NCBI RefSeq assembly: GCF_007655305.1
Contig: NZ_VLOG01000001.1
Coordinates: 1,051-58,257 of the forward strand
Source: Algoriphagus algorifonticola
Lineage (GTDB): Bacteria; Bacteroidota; Bacteroidia; Cytophagales; Cyclobacteriaceae
DNA: 57,207 nt
Reading direction: 5' to 3'
A program made the translations under genes and the position numbers. Position 1 is the stretch's first letter. Each line of letters opens with the position of its first letter. Shown one piece after another: positions 18,456 through 26,964 of the stretch. The notes under the pieces were generated by a model. That model searched no databases. It worked only from the letters and a program-made list of their open reading frames with translations, and had not been told where the DNA came from.

Positions 18456-18476
18456 AGTATTAAGATTATGCCCTAA

Positions 18477-18497
18477 TATACGATGATTGATCGTATA
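18477..18497 (-). promoter_or_regulatory. vapBC operator palindrome overlapping a -7 box
   Basis: TATACGAT at 18477-18484 and ATCGTATA at 18490-18497 are perfect 8-bp arms with 5 bp between, about 22 bp before the vapB ATG. On the minus strand the proximal arm runs into TATATTAG, a 7/8 match to the Bacteroidota -7 box TAnnTTTG. VapB bound here would block the promoter (inferred). Confidence 0.6.
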
Positions 18498-18514
18498 AAT
18501 GTTTCACTATAAAT

Positions 18515-18689
18515 CCTTTGAGGTCTCAGCTGTTCAGGATTTGTAATCCTGAACTTCGATCATAGGATTTTCAATCCGAATAAACCTTTTAGTTTCTGTT
18601 TTAAATAGAATTTGGATTTAGAGATTAAAAATCTCCGGATAGAGCTTCGAGATTGCAAATCTCGAAGAGCTGGTATGACACCTCAAAGG
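18515..18689. repeat. composite palindromic element with four GATT-N3-AATC hairpins (family copy 3)
   Basis: The ends CCTTTGAGGT (18515-18524) and ACCTCAAAGG (18680-18689) are inverted copies of each other and match the termini at 15450-15480 and 17820-17852. Inside are four hairpins with three-base loops: 18532-18554 (10-bp arms), 18565-18577, 18621-18635 and 18645-18667 (10-bp arms). All share the core GATT-N3-AATC. No gene is present. It looks like a REP-type repeat cluster carried inside a small inverted-repeat element. Confidence 0.65.
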
Positions 18690-18729
18690 TTCTTGCGTTT
18701 TTTCAGCTTTCTGATTTCAGCTTTATGAC

Positions 18730-20535
18730 TTACTCAACTTTCTTCCTTTCCCCCCGAAAGGTCCCATTAGGCTGAATAAAACTTACCGCGATGATCTCCC
18801 CATCTTTTTCCTCAAACTTCACCTTAAAACCTTCCAGGACCTTCAGGTTAAATTCATGCTCGCCGATATTGACCAGTTCGTACTCAGGCTGACCGGGCAC
18901 AAAGGCATAGAGCTTTTCCTCCTTGATGTAAACCTTCACCTCCTGCACGCCCATCAGGAGGTAGGCTCCTTCGTACTTTTTCAAGTCATCCACCGAAAGC
19001 TCATTTGCCTTTGGTGTCCGCTTGAATTCGATCGGATCGAGGGTTGGTTCAAAAGCAGCTTTTAATCCGGAAATATCTCCGGTCATATTACTGACAAACT
19101 GAAAAGGAAAGGCATTGTCCTTATTGGGTTCTCCCTGATAAATCAGATACATATTGAAGGTGTCGTAATCTTTGTGTTCCAAGAATCCACCCAACAGCCC
19201 CGTCTGCACAAAGAGCGTATCATTTTTCAGGTCAATCTCCATCTTGCCATAGCCGGGATGTTCGTAAGTGCCGGTGTAGTCCATCAAAATGTGAGAAGGC
19301 TTGGTCAGGCTGACTTTGGCCGTAGAGTCGGCAGCCGCTTTCGCATTAGCTTGGGCTTCCTTGGCTTCCTCAAGTCGCTTGACGGTCTCGCCCAACCAAT
19401 CTGCAGGCTCCAGATTCAGCATGCGATCGGCAATCATATTCCGGACGACATTGGGAAGGGGAGAGCCATTTTGATTGGTCAGAATCATGATCCCCAGGCT
19501 GTCTGTGGGGAAGAAGGATGCGGAAGCCGAGAAGCCGTCGATATTTCCTCCATGTTCCACTCGATAATGTCCCCGATAGGAAGCCAAAAACCAGCCGTAG
19601 CCATAGTTGGAAAACTGCACATCGGGATGCTCTTTGGAAGGGGTGCCAGCCGCCACGACCATCTGTGCACTCATGGCTTCTTTCACATAGTCTTCGGGGA
19701 TAATTTGCTCACCTTTGAACTTGCCACCATTGATCCAGGTAATTAGCCAGTTGGACATTTCCGATACGCTGGAATTAATCGCTCCGGCAGGACCCATAGC
19801 TGCGATATTGTAGTAGTCCATTTTGCTTGTTTTTCCGTCCAGCTCCACCGAGTAGCCAAAGGACTTGTCGGCGTCTTTTTCCATGTCAGGAATGCGGAAA
19901 TTGCTTCGGGTCATGCCCAGTTTGTCAAAAAAGAGTTCCTTCACGTTTTGCTCCCAAGTCTTACCCCTGAGTCTTGCACCAATTTCCCCTTGGAGGAAAA
20001 ACATCCAGTTGTTGTAATACCACTGTTGCCGCAATCCGGTGAAAGGCTCCTGGAATTCGATGCGCTTGATCAGTTCAGCCTTGGACTCTGAGGGAAACAT
20101 AAACCAGGAAAAGTCATGCCTCGGCAATCCCGTCCGGTGGGCCATTAGATCCTTCACGATGATTTGTTCATTCATCCAGGGTTCGGCAAATCGGAGTTCG
20201 GGGATGTATTTTCCGGGCCTTTCGTCAAAGTCGATTTTTTCATCCTTTCTCAAAACACCCAAAACTGCCGATGTAAAGGCCTTGGAAGAGGAACCGATGG
20301 CAAAAAGGGTGTTTTCTGTTACCGGGACCTGATTTTCCACATCCTTATAGCCAAATCCCTTGGCATAGACGATTTTATCCTTTTGAACAATAGCTACCGC
20401 AAAACCCGGTGTATTCAGCGCAATGCGGGCTTTTTCGAGTTCGGTTTCGAGTTGTTTAAAATTAAAATTTTTACTCTGTCCGTAACCGAAGGAAATCGAT
20501 AGTAGGATCAGAATCGGAGTTAATAATTTTTTCAT
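18730..20535 (-). CDS. secreted serine hydrolase (class C beta-lactamase fold)
   Basis: A 601-residue protein with a signal peptide (about 1-20). An N-terminal beta-lactamase/penicillin-binding-like domain has the catalytic SxxK at Ser82-Lys85, a YNN motif (in YYNNW) and HGG in place of KTG. The C-terminal region (about residues 410-600) resembles the beta-barrel extension (DUF3471) of these esterase/peptidase-like enzymes. Likely a periplasmic or surface hydrolase; substrate unknown. It follows a VOC gene by 9 bp and the two are probably co-transcribed. Confidence 0.9.
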   Translation of the reverse strand: MKKLLTPILILLSISFGYGQSKNFNFKQLETELEKARIALNTPGFAVAIVQKDKIVYAKGFGYKDVENQVPVTENTLFAIGSSSKAFTSAVLGVLRKDEKIDFDERPGKYIPELRFAEPWMNEQIIVKDLMAHRTGLPRHDFSWFMFPSESKAELIKRIEFQEPFTGLRQQWYYNNWMFFLQGEIGARLRGKTWEQNVKELFFDKLGMTRSNFRIPDMEKDADKSFGYSVELDGKTSKMDYYNIAAMGPAGAINSSVSEMSNWLITWINGGKFKGEQIIPEDYVKEAMSAQMVVAAGTPSKEHPDVQFSNYGYGWFLASYRGHYRVEHGGNIDGFSASASFFPTDSLGIMILTNQNGSPLPNVVRNMIADRMLNLEPADWLGETVKRLEEAKEAQANAKAAADSTAKVSLTKPSHILMDYTGTYEHPGYGKMEIDLKNDTLFVQTGLLGGFLEHKDYDTFNMYLIYQGEPNKDNAFPFQFVSNMTGDISGLKAAFEPTLDPIEFKRTPKANELSVDDLKKYEGAYLLMGVQEVKVYIKEEKLYAFVPGQPEYELVNIGEHEFNLKVLEGFKVKFEEKDGEIIAVSFIQPNGTFRGERKKVE

Positions 20536-20544
20536 AAGTGGGTA

Positions 20545-20907
20545 TTAAAGGTCTTCTACAAAAAAGATAGCATTTTGATTCAGGTCATACAGGCCAAATT
20601 CATGGGTTCCCCAAGGAGTATTCAAGCGAAGCTTATCTGGAGGGATCACTCCTTTGGTGACTAAAGCTTCGAAATAGGTTTGGATGTTTTTTACAAAAAT
20701 CCGGACGACTGATCCCCCCAACAAGGGGTCCTCAGGAGTATCAGCATGCCATTGAAGATGAAGCCAAATCTCATTTAGCCTAATTCCTGCATACATCCCA
20801 TCTCCAAACTCCCTACTGAATCCCAAGTTATTGCTATACCATTCCACATCTCTTTCGATATTCTGGGAGGGAAGGACAGGGACTGCTTGGAGAAACTCAG
20901 TGGTCAC
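20545..20907 (-). CDS. VOC family protein (bleomycin-resistance-like)
   Basis: A 120-residue VOC domain protein of the bleomycin-resistance/glyoxalase fold, with QAVPVLPSQNIERDVEWYSN at the start and GTHEFGLYDLNQNAIFFVED at the end. The start must be GTG at 20907: reading upstream in frame meets the stop codon of the preceding gene with no ATG between. It lies 6 bp after the TIM-barrel gene and 9 bp before the serine hydrolase, so it is part of a three-gene minus-strand operon. Confidence 0.85.
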   Translation of the reverse strand: MTTEFLQAVPVLPSQNIERDVEWYSNNLGFSREFGDGMYAGIRLNEIWLHLQWHADTPEDPLLGGSVVRIFVKNIQTYFEALVTKGVIPPDKLRLNTPWGTHEFGLYDLNQNAIFFVEDL

Positions 20908-20913
20908 GATATG

Positions 20914-21849
20914 TCAAAGTGTTTGTTGTAATCTTTCCAAAATCTCCCGGATTTCCACGATGCTTTCCCACTCTCTATCCCGCTCTCCATGTTCAATGCC
21001 TACATAGCCGTGATAGTCATGGGAAAGAACGATTTTCATCATCCGCTCATAGTCCAATTCAGACTCATTTCCGGCATCATCCCAAACTTTCGGCTTGAGA
21101 CTCACTCCGGTAGCCAGTGGCATGAGTTCGTCTACTCCTCGATAGGAATCGTAAGAAACTTGATTTCCATCCACTGCTCCAATTCTAAAGTTCCCGAAAT
21201 CTGGAAGGGTTCCCGCCAATGGATGTTGAACATTCCGGATAGTTTCTGCCAGCCATTTTCCATTGGAGGAAAATCCTCCGTGGTTTTCGATCACGATATG
21301 GGTCCCATAAGGAGCCGCAAATTCACAAAGCTGCCGAATGCCGTCGGTTACCAATTTGGATGCTTCGGTCGCATCAGCAGGGTTTTCCGACCAGGCAATA
21401 TCTGAGTAGCCGTTAACTCGTACAGTATGACATCCCAAAAATTTTGCAGCCTCTATCCATTTTTTATGTTTTTCCACGGCTTCTTTCCGGTCTGCATCGG
21501 ATCGAGCTCCCAACATCCCCTCCCTATCTACCATAATCAGAACCTGAGTAATCCCTTCATTTTCGCAGCGGGTATTCATTTCTTTCAAATAGGTCTGATC
21601 CTGGGCTTTGTCCATAAAAAACTGGTTCACATACTCCACGGCCTGGATGCCATGCTTTTTAGCTTCCAAAGGAAAATCCAAATGATCCAGTTGCTTAGAG
21701 AAAAGGAGTCTGTTGACCGACCATTCCGCCAGGGAGATTTTAAACAAGAGGTCGGACTTATTTTTGGCTAAAGTCAATTGAGGAAGGCCCAAGCCAAGGG
21801 CGGTTGCGGCCAAACTGGAAGTTTTGAGGAAGGTTCTTCTATTGGTCAT
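20914..21849 (-). CDS. Tat-exported sugar phosphate isomerase/epimerase-like TIM barrel
   Basis: A 311-residue protein of the AP-endonuclease-2-like / hydroxypyruvate-isomerase TIM-barrel superfamily. It starts with a twin-arginine signal (TNRRTFLKTSS) and a hydrophobic stretch ending near residue 29. Metal-site residues are visible in VIENHGG (Glu) and GIEHG near the end. Tat export implies a folded metalloprotein in the periplasm. Substrate unknown. It is first in an operon with VOC and serine hydrolase genes and lies close to another Tat substrate, the Gfo/Idh gene. Confidence 0.85.
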   Translation of the reverse strand: MTNRRTFLKTSSLAATALGLGLPQLTLAKNKSDLLFKISLAEWSVNRLLFSKQLDHLDFPLEAKKHGIQAVEYVNQFFMDKAQDQTYLKEMNTRCENEGITQVLIMVDREGMLGARSDADRKEAVEKHKKWIEAAKFLGCHTVRVNGYSDIAWSENPADATEASKLVTDGIRQLCEFAAPYGTHIVIENHGGFSSNGKWLAETIRNVQHPLAGTLPDFGNFRIGAVDGNQVSYDSYRGVDELMPLATGVSLKPKVWDDAGNESELDYERMMKIVLSHDYHGYVGIEHGERDREWESIVEIREILERLQQTL

Positions 21850-22033
21850 AGGGAATTGGGTTAATGGTTTTTGAGTTAGTAGTAAAAGGAATAGGATAAG
21901 TTAAGATTTTTGAAGAAGATTGCTTTGAAGTATTTGGATAATATGCTGGCAGACTGAATGGTAGTTTGTGGCGAGAACTCAGAACCTGCCTTCTGCCTAC
22001 TTTTCAGATTTATCACTTTAGCCTTCAGCTTAA

Positions 22034-23539
22034 TTAAAACTCCCATCCAGCTCGATATTCCCTTGTCAGCAAGCGATTGGCCTCTTCATCATTGGTGATC
22101 TTGACCAAGTTGGCGTCAAATTCAACCTTTTTGCCAGCTCGAAGCGCTACAGCTCCCAAATTAATCGTATCAGTAATGCACTGGGCTCGGGTAAAGCTCC
22201 CCGGGGTCTGTCGCTTTTCCAGCATGGCATCTACCCATTGGTCGGTTTTACGGTCTACTTCCCGGGAATTAATCCGTTCGGAATCTCGGTCTGCCATCAT
22301 GGTACTTTCCGGTAAAAGCACCGGATTTTCTCCTCGGAACCCTCCCAGGATTTTTCCTTTAGAACCCAGGATCAATAAACCTTCCTCGGGAGTGTCTTTT
22401 CCATCGACTTCCAATTCTTCACAGGCAAAGGGCTTCATTCCCCCATCATACCAAAAAAGGTCAAATGCAGGTAGTGAGGCTTGGGCAGGAAAATTCCATT
22501 TAATAGTGCAGCTAGCCGGAAAGGCGACGTCATTCTTTACCCACTGATAGACCTGATTGATTTCCTCACGGGTAGTAGTGCCAAAAGCCCGAGCGGAAAC
22601 AGGACTTCGATCGATGCCCAAGGTTTCAAAAAGCGGAAATAAGCTGTAATGCCCCATATCCGCCACCGATCCTCCGCCGAATTCATACCAGCCCCGGAAG
22701 ACGTTATGCGTATAGTTTTTGTGATAAGGGATATCCGGCACAGGCCCAAGCCAAAGCTCCCAATTCAATCCCTCTGGAATAGCTTGAGCTTCTGAAGGTC
22801 TCTTGGTCCACTGCTGCCAGACAGGGCGATAGGACCAGTTGTGGATTTCCTTCAATTCGCCGATCAATCCCGAATCCATCCAGGCTTTAATCTGTCGGTA
22901 TTCAGGTCTGTCCGACCATGCCAGAAGATGAGTAACTAATCCGGTATCTTTCGCCTTTTGGATGACTTTTCTACCTTCCAAAAGTCGGTTGGCGATGGGT
23001 TTGTGTGTGACCACATGCATTCTCTGATCCATAGCTGCCAAAGCAATCGGCGCATGAGTATGGTCGGGAGTCATGATTTTGACAGCGTCGATTCCTTTTT
23101 CTTTAGCAAAAAGCTCCCGATAATCCTCATAGCTAGCGCAACCCTTGTATTTGCCAGAAGGCTTATTTTTGGCATAAAACCTCTCCACATATTCCTGTCC
23201 TATGTCCCGCCCTCCTGGGATTCCGGGTTTTCCTTCCCACCAAGTATCGTCACCAAGGGTTTCTCGGATATCGTTTCGGATGCCGTGAGGAGACCAATCG
23301 ATGTAATCGGTGGAAAATTTATTCACATCGCAGACGGCGACCACCCGAACTTTAGGATTTTGTAAAAGTGATCCCATTTCCCGTAAGCCTTGAGTTCCGC
23401 AACCAATATTGGCTACCGTCAATTGATCGGAAGGAGGGATTTTCCCTAGTCCAGCAATCACATTAGATGGCACAATACTAAAAGAGGCGGCGAAGGTGGC
23501 AGTAGAGGCCAGAAAATCGCGGCGGTTGATCTTTGACAT
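22034..23539 (-). CDS. Tat-exported Gfo/Idh/MocA family oxidoreductase
   Basis: A 501-residue oxidoreductase with a Tat signal (KINRRDFLAS, residues 3-12) and a Rossmann motif IGCGTQG. The usual EKP motif appears as THKPIANRL, and the GGGSVADMGHY segment follows in the C-terminal domain. In Bacteroidota, proteins of this type act on glycans or glycosides in the periplasm with tightly bound NAD(H), for example in redox-based glycoside cleavage. The adjacent Tat-exported TIM-barrel gene fits such a role (inference). Substrate unknown. Confidence 0.88.
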   Translation of the reverse strand: MSKINRRDFLASTATFAASFSIVPSNVIAGLGKIPPSDQLTVANIGCGTQGLREMGSLLQNPKVRVVAVCDVNKFSTDYIDWSPHGIRNDIRETLGDDTWWEGKPGIPGGRDIGQEYVERFYAKNKPSGKYKGCASYEDYRELFAKEKGIDAVKIMTPDHTHAPIALAAMDQRMHVVTHKPIANRLLEGRKVIQKAKDTGLVTHLLAWSDRPEYRQIKAWMDSGLIGELKEIHNWSYRPVWQQWTKRPSEAQAIPEGLNWELWLGPVPDIPYHKNYTHNVFRGWYEFGGGSVADMGHYSLFPLFETLGIDRSPVSARAFGTTTREEINQVYQWVKNDVAFPASCTIKWNFPAQASLPAFDLFWYDGGMKPFACEELEVDGKDTPEEGLLILGSKGKILGGFRGENPVLLPESTMMADRDSERINSREVDRKTDQWVDAMLEKRQTPGSFTRAQCITDTINLGAVALRAGKKVEFDANLVKITNDEEANRLLTREYRAGWEF

Positions 23540-23649
23540 GGTTTAGGTCTTTTGGGTTTGAAATGGAATTTAAGGAATTCCGATTAAAAAAGTTTGCTTA
23601 TCCCTCTAAGGTCATTTGCTGGCAAAGGCTTGACTATCACTAATACAAG

Positions 23650-23724
23650 CCTCCAAGGGTTTTTATTTTTTCAATATTGACAAAATTGATACGTCATAAA
23701 CCAAAAAAGGTAAACCCTTGGAGG
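23650..23724. repeat. 13-bp perfect inverted repeat in an intergenic gap
   Basis: CCTCCAAGGGTTT at 23650-23662 faces its exact reverse complement at 23712-23724, with 49 bp between. The arms resemble the AACCTTYGAGGT family (AACCCTTGGAGG). The gap 23540-23886 contains this element and otherwise nothing I can assign. Confidence 0.5.
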
Positions 23725-23886
23725 GTTCTATAAAGACATTCAAAGAATCTAGGTAAAATGTCAGAATTATCAAAAACGGATTTGATCTATTAAAATATTC
23801 GCTGCTGTATTTTTCTTCGCCAGTTGCTCTAGTCCGTTGTATCTTAGTTTCAGCTAATTTCAAAATCCCTTAGTTAATTAACACTT

Positions 23887-24027
23887 ATGACTACTTCTTT
23901 GAAAAGAATCGAAAAGGAAATCATCCAAAACTGGAAAGTTATTTTGGTTCTCGGGCTTTTATTTCTTTTGATTTGGAACTATCCGGATATTAAGCAAGGA
24001 ATTGTAGACGGGTGGAGAGCGTATTAA
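23887..24027 (+). CDS. 46-residue single-pass membrane protein
   Basis: A short frame of 46 residues: a basic/acidic N-terminus (TTSLKRIEKEII), one hydrophobic segment (about residues 17-30, VILVLGLLFLLIW), then YPDIKQGIVDGWRAY. The layout of one membrane helix followed by a D-x-K-Q-G-x-x-D-G-W tail is coherent for a real small membrane protein. I do not recognise a function. It lies alone in the gap before the sulfatase gene, with a plausible ATG at 23887. Confidence 0.55.
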   Translation: MTTSLKRIEKEIIQNWKVILVLGLLFLLIWNYPDIKQGIVDGWRAY

Positions 24028-24176
24028 GTAATTCTATTGCTGGCCCCCCTTCTGTTCCAAAAGCTGGGCAAAATCCTATTAACCATCCAAGGACTTTGCT
24101 TTTTCTTGAGCTGCCAATCTTTGACTTTCTGACCTACTCTGACGCAGGCTAAAAATTTATCGGAAAAGCTTATCTT

Positions 24177-25832
24177 ATGAAGTTAAATACTTCTGTCATG
24201 CAAAAGCTTTTCTTCCTCACCCTGATCAGTTCTGTTCTTTTCTCCTGTCAGAAACAATCCTCAGAACCCAGCCAAATAACAAATCCCAAGCGTCCCAATA
24301 TTGTCTGGATCGTTTGTGAGGATATGTCTCCCGAGCATTTGGAATCTTATGGAGGCACAGGTGGAAAGACGCCACACTTGAATGCTTTGGCAGCCGAATC
24401 CTTACAATACCAAAATGCCTTTTCCACAGCAGGAGTCTGTGCTCCCAGCAGGGCAGCTTTGATCACCGGAGCATATCAGAGTTCCATTGGCGCCATGCAT
24501 ATGCGAACCACCGGAATGTCTGCCAACGCCTTAGATGCCTATCCTCCTGGGTTTAAAAGTTATTCCGTTGTATTGCCAGAAGGTATGCGCACCTATCCAG
24601 AATATCTCCGGCTCAATGGCTATTACACCAGCAACAATTCCAAGGAAGATTACCAGTTTCAAAGCCCGGTGACCATGTGGAATGAAAGTGGCAATAAGGC
24701 TCATTGGAGAAACCGCAAAGATCCCGATCAGCCGTTTTTCTCCATTTTCAACTTTACCATTACTCATGAGTCTCAGGTTTGGGCACGGGAAGGAAAGGAT
24801 AGCCTGTTGGTCGATCCAAAAAAAGTAACAGTCCCCCCTGTGTACCCCGATGATTCCCTGACCAGAAGGACTATTGCCCGATTTATTACCAATGTGATGC
24901 GGATGGATCAGCAGGTGGGAGAAGTTATTGCCCAGCTCAAGGAGGATGGGCTCTATGAGAATACCATCATTTTCTTTTACTCTGACCATGGTGATGGGAT
25001 GCCCTATTTCAAGCGGGAATTGTACGATCGGGGTTTGAAAGTGCCTTTGTTGGTCAAAGCTCCTTGGATAAAAGGCGGGACGAAAACCGAGGAGCTGGTC
25101 AGTTTTGTGGATTTTGGGCCTACTGTACTTTCGCTTGCGGGAATTCCAATCCCCGAGACGATGCAGGGTCAGGCGTTTTTGGGACCTCAGAAAGCAGAAC
25201 CTCGGAAATATGTCTATGCAGCTCGGGATCGTATGGATAGTGAATACGATCGGGTTAGAGCTGTTTCTGATGGTCGTTTTAAATACATCCGAAATTACAT
25301 GCCCGAGAAGCCTAACTATCAAAATATCCGCTACCGGCTTCAAAATCCCTTGATGGGACATCTTTTGCAACTGAATGAAAAAGGGAAGCTTAATGAAAAC
25401 CAAGCCCGCTGGTTTGCCCAAAATAAGCCCGAGGAAGAACTCTACGACACTCAATCTGACCCTTGGGAATTTACCAATCTGGCAGGCAATCCACACAACG
25501 CTGAAAAGCTTGCTGAGCTACGCAAAGCCCATGAGGACTGGATTGCGAAGTATGGAGACAAAGGTGCCCTGAATGAAATAGAAATGGTCAAAGCGATGTG
25601 GAATGGAGCGGAAAATCCACCGGTCACTGCGGAGGCTGAGGTAAGTTTCTCCGAAGGGAAGGTCACCCTTTCTTGCCCTACACCTTCAGCTCTGATCGGC
25701 TGGAGAAAGTCCAGTGGGGATGCTTGGAAGGTTTACACCGGGCCTTTTGAGGCGACAGCAGGAGATTCACTGTATGTGAATACCCATCGGATAGGGTATG
25801 AGGCGGCGGAGATTGCTAAAAAGTTGGATTAG
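24177..25832 (+). CDS. sulfatase lipoprotein
   Basis: A 551-residue sulfatase of the alkaline-phosphatase superfamily. The active-site signature C-x-P-S-R is at Cys88 (CAPSRAALITG), where Cys must be converted to formylglycine by a maturase not seen in this window. NIVWIVCEDMSPEH near the start and YSDHGDGMP supply metal ligands. A lipoprotein signal (LFSC, Cys24) places it in the envelope. The sequence resembles N-sulfoglucosamine-sulfohydrolase-like members. Likely target: sulfated polysaccharide (inferred). Confidence 0.92.
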   Translation: MKLNTSVMQKLFFLTLISSVLFSCQKQSSEPSQITNPKRPNIVWIVCEDMSPEHLESYGGTGGKTPHLNALAAESLQYQNAFSTAGVCAPSRAALITGAYQSSIGAMHMRTTGMSANALDAYPPGFKSYSVVLPEGMRTYPEYLRLNGYYTSNNSKEDYQFQSPVTMWNESGNKAHWRNRKDPDQPFFSIFNFTITHESQVWAREGKDSLLVDPKKVTVPPVYPDDSLTRRTIARFITNVMRMDQQVGEVIAQLKEDGLYENTIIFFYSDHGDGMPYFKRELYDRGLKVPLLVKAPWIKGGTKTEELVSFVDFGPTVLSLAGIPIPETMQGQAFLGPQKAEPRKYVYAARDRMDSEYDRVRAVSDGRFKYIRNYMPEKPNYQNIRYRLQNPLMGHLLQLNEKGKLNENQARWFAQNKPEEELYDTQSDPWEFTNLAGNPHNAEKLAELRKAHEDWIAKYGDKGALNEIEMVKAMWNGAENPPVTAEAEVSFSEGKVTLSCPTPSALIGWRKSSGDAWKVYTGPFEATAGDSLYVNTHRIGYEAAEIAKKLD

Positions 25833-25876
25833 ATTAGCCGTCCTGCTTTCGAAAAAACTGAATATCAAATTTAATT

Positions 25877-26677
25877 TTAGGGTATAATGATCTGTTCTAA
25901 GTCAGTTTGATCTCCCCTCCAAATATTGAGATCAATTCGTTCCCCAATACCTGGAAGGCTTCCCTTTTCGGTAAATTGCCAAATCAACCAGCCGCGGGTT
26001 TGAGGCTCCTGAACTCGATTATAATTAGCAATCCAAATTGGATAGTGATCAAATCCTTGATTGTGCAGTACCTCCCAGAAAAACTTATCTCCCGTGTAAA
26101 TCATGGGTTTCACCTTGTAATGAGCCTCCACGATTTTTAGCCAATTCTTCAAACCCTCCCTTAATTTTTCTTTGGGCTGGATAGTACTGTGCTTTTCAAT
26201 ATCCAGCACAGGAATCAAGTCTCCTTTAACAAGCTTGGTATTTCTGATGAAGTTTTGAGCTTGCTTACTACTATTTTCATTCGGGCGGTAATAATGATAC
26301 GCTCCTCTTTTCAAAGGTAAATTAGAAAAGCCTTTCCAATTCTCTTGGAATCTTGCATCTATCCCGTCTTCGCCCATGGTTGCTCTTACGAAAACAAATT
26401 GCACACGATGATTTTCAAGTTGCAATTGGAGCCCCGCAAAATTGATCCTGCCTTGATATTGACTGACATCTATTCCCAAAATGCCTGCTGGGAAATTTCT
26501 AAAAACGTGCTGCAACTTCAGTTCCTCTCTAAAAGGAGGAGCAACCCGGATGTATTCACCTAAACTCCGATTAATCTTCTTTTGGAATGTTGAAAGGTAT
26601 AGGCCAATACTTACTAAGAGAAAAAACAAACCGACGATGAGCCAGGACCAAAATTCTGAATTTTTCTTTCGGGGCAT
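25877..26677 (-). CDS. GH25 lysozyme-like muramidase, membrane-anchored
   Basis: A 266-residue protein with one N-terminal membrane helix (about residues 10-28) and a GH25 domain. The domain starts with GIDVSQYQGRINF, has the catalytic acidic pair in VLDIEKH, and ends with the RGWLIWQFTEKG segment. It should cleave the N-acetylmuramic acid beta-1,4 linkage of peptidoglycan. The helix suggests an inner-membrane-anchored form facing the periplasm. No partner genes are evident. Confidence 0.9.
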   Translation of the reverse strand: MPRKKNSEFWSWLIVGLFFLLVSIGLYLSTFQKKINRSLGEYIRVAPPFREELKLQHVFRNFPAGILGIDVSQYQGRINFAGLQLQLENHRVQFVFVRATMGEDGIDARFQENWKGFSNLPLKRGAYHYYRPNENSSKQAQNFIRNTKLVKGDLIPVLDIEKHSTIQPKEKLREGLKNWLKIVEAHYKVKPMIYTGDKFFWEVLHNQGFDHYPIWIANYNRVQEPQTRGWLIWQFTEKGSLPGIGERIDLNIWRGDQTDLEQIIIP

Positions 26678-26890
26678 AGAAGGATTAAAACTCTCGTAAA
26701 TATGAAAAAAGAATATTTAATTCGAAAGACCTCTTAGCGAGTCTAAAAGATTTAGGTCAGTTTAGACAGACGGAATCCAGCTCGCCCCATAAAGGGTTGA
26801 ATTAGATCTCGGGTTTTGTTGGATATTGGGATTTGGCAATGCAAGAATATACTTCACTTAAAGTCAGAAAGGTGCAAAGAGTTGAAATCT

Positions 26891-26918
26891 AGCCCCTTTT
26901 TAGGGCTGTTTTTTTTAA
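26891..26918 (+). terminator. plus-strand intrinsic terminator without an obvious gene
   Basis: AGCCC at 26891-26895 pairs with GGGCT at 26903-26907 and is followed by G and a run of eight T. It points to the plus strand, yet both neighbours are on the minus strand. A 17-codon frame (from ATG about 26839) ends at the stem. The gap 26678-26964 holds nothing else recognisable. Confidence 0.5.
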
Positions 26919-26964
26919 TTTCTGAACCCAAAACTCTGAGCCTTTAGCATCCAGACCTAATCCT

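Noticed and set aside
19174..19746. A 190-codon frame opposite the serine hydrolase gene
   Set aside because: Shadow of the coding strand; no signal peptide, domain or start context.
23663..23863. A 66-codon minus-strand frame in the 23540-23886 gap
   Set aside because: It runs across the inverted repeat, has no known features and no plausible start context.
24531..25496. A 321-codon frame opposite the sulfatase gene
   Set aside because: It lies fully antisense to a well supported sulfatase with an intact active site, and its translation shows no family features.
25877..26677. Phage endolysin in a prophage remnant
   Set aside because: It has a membrane anchor and no phage genes around it.
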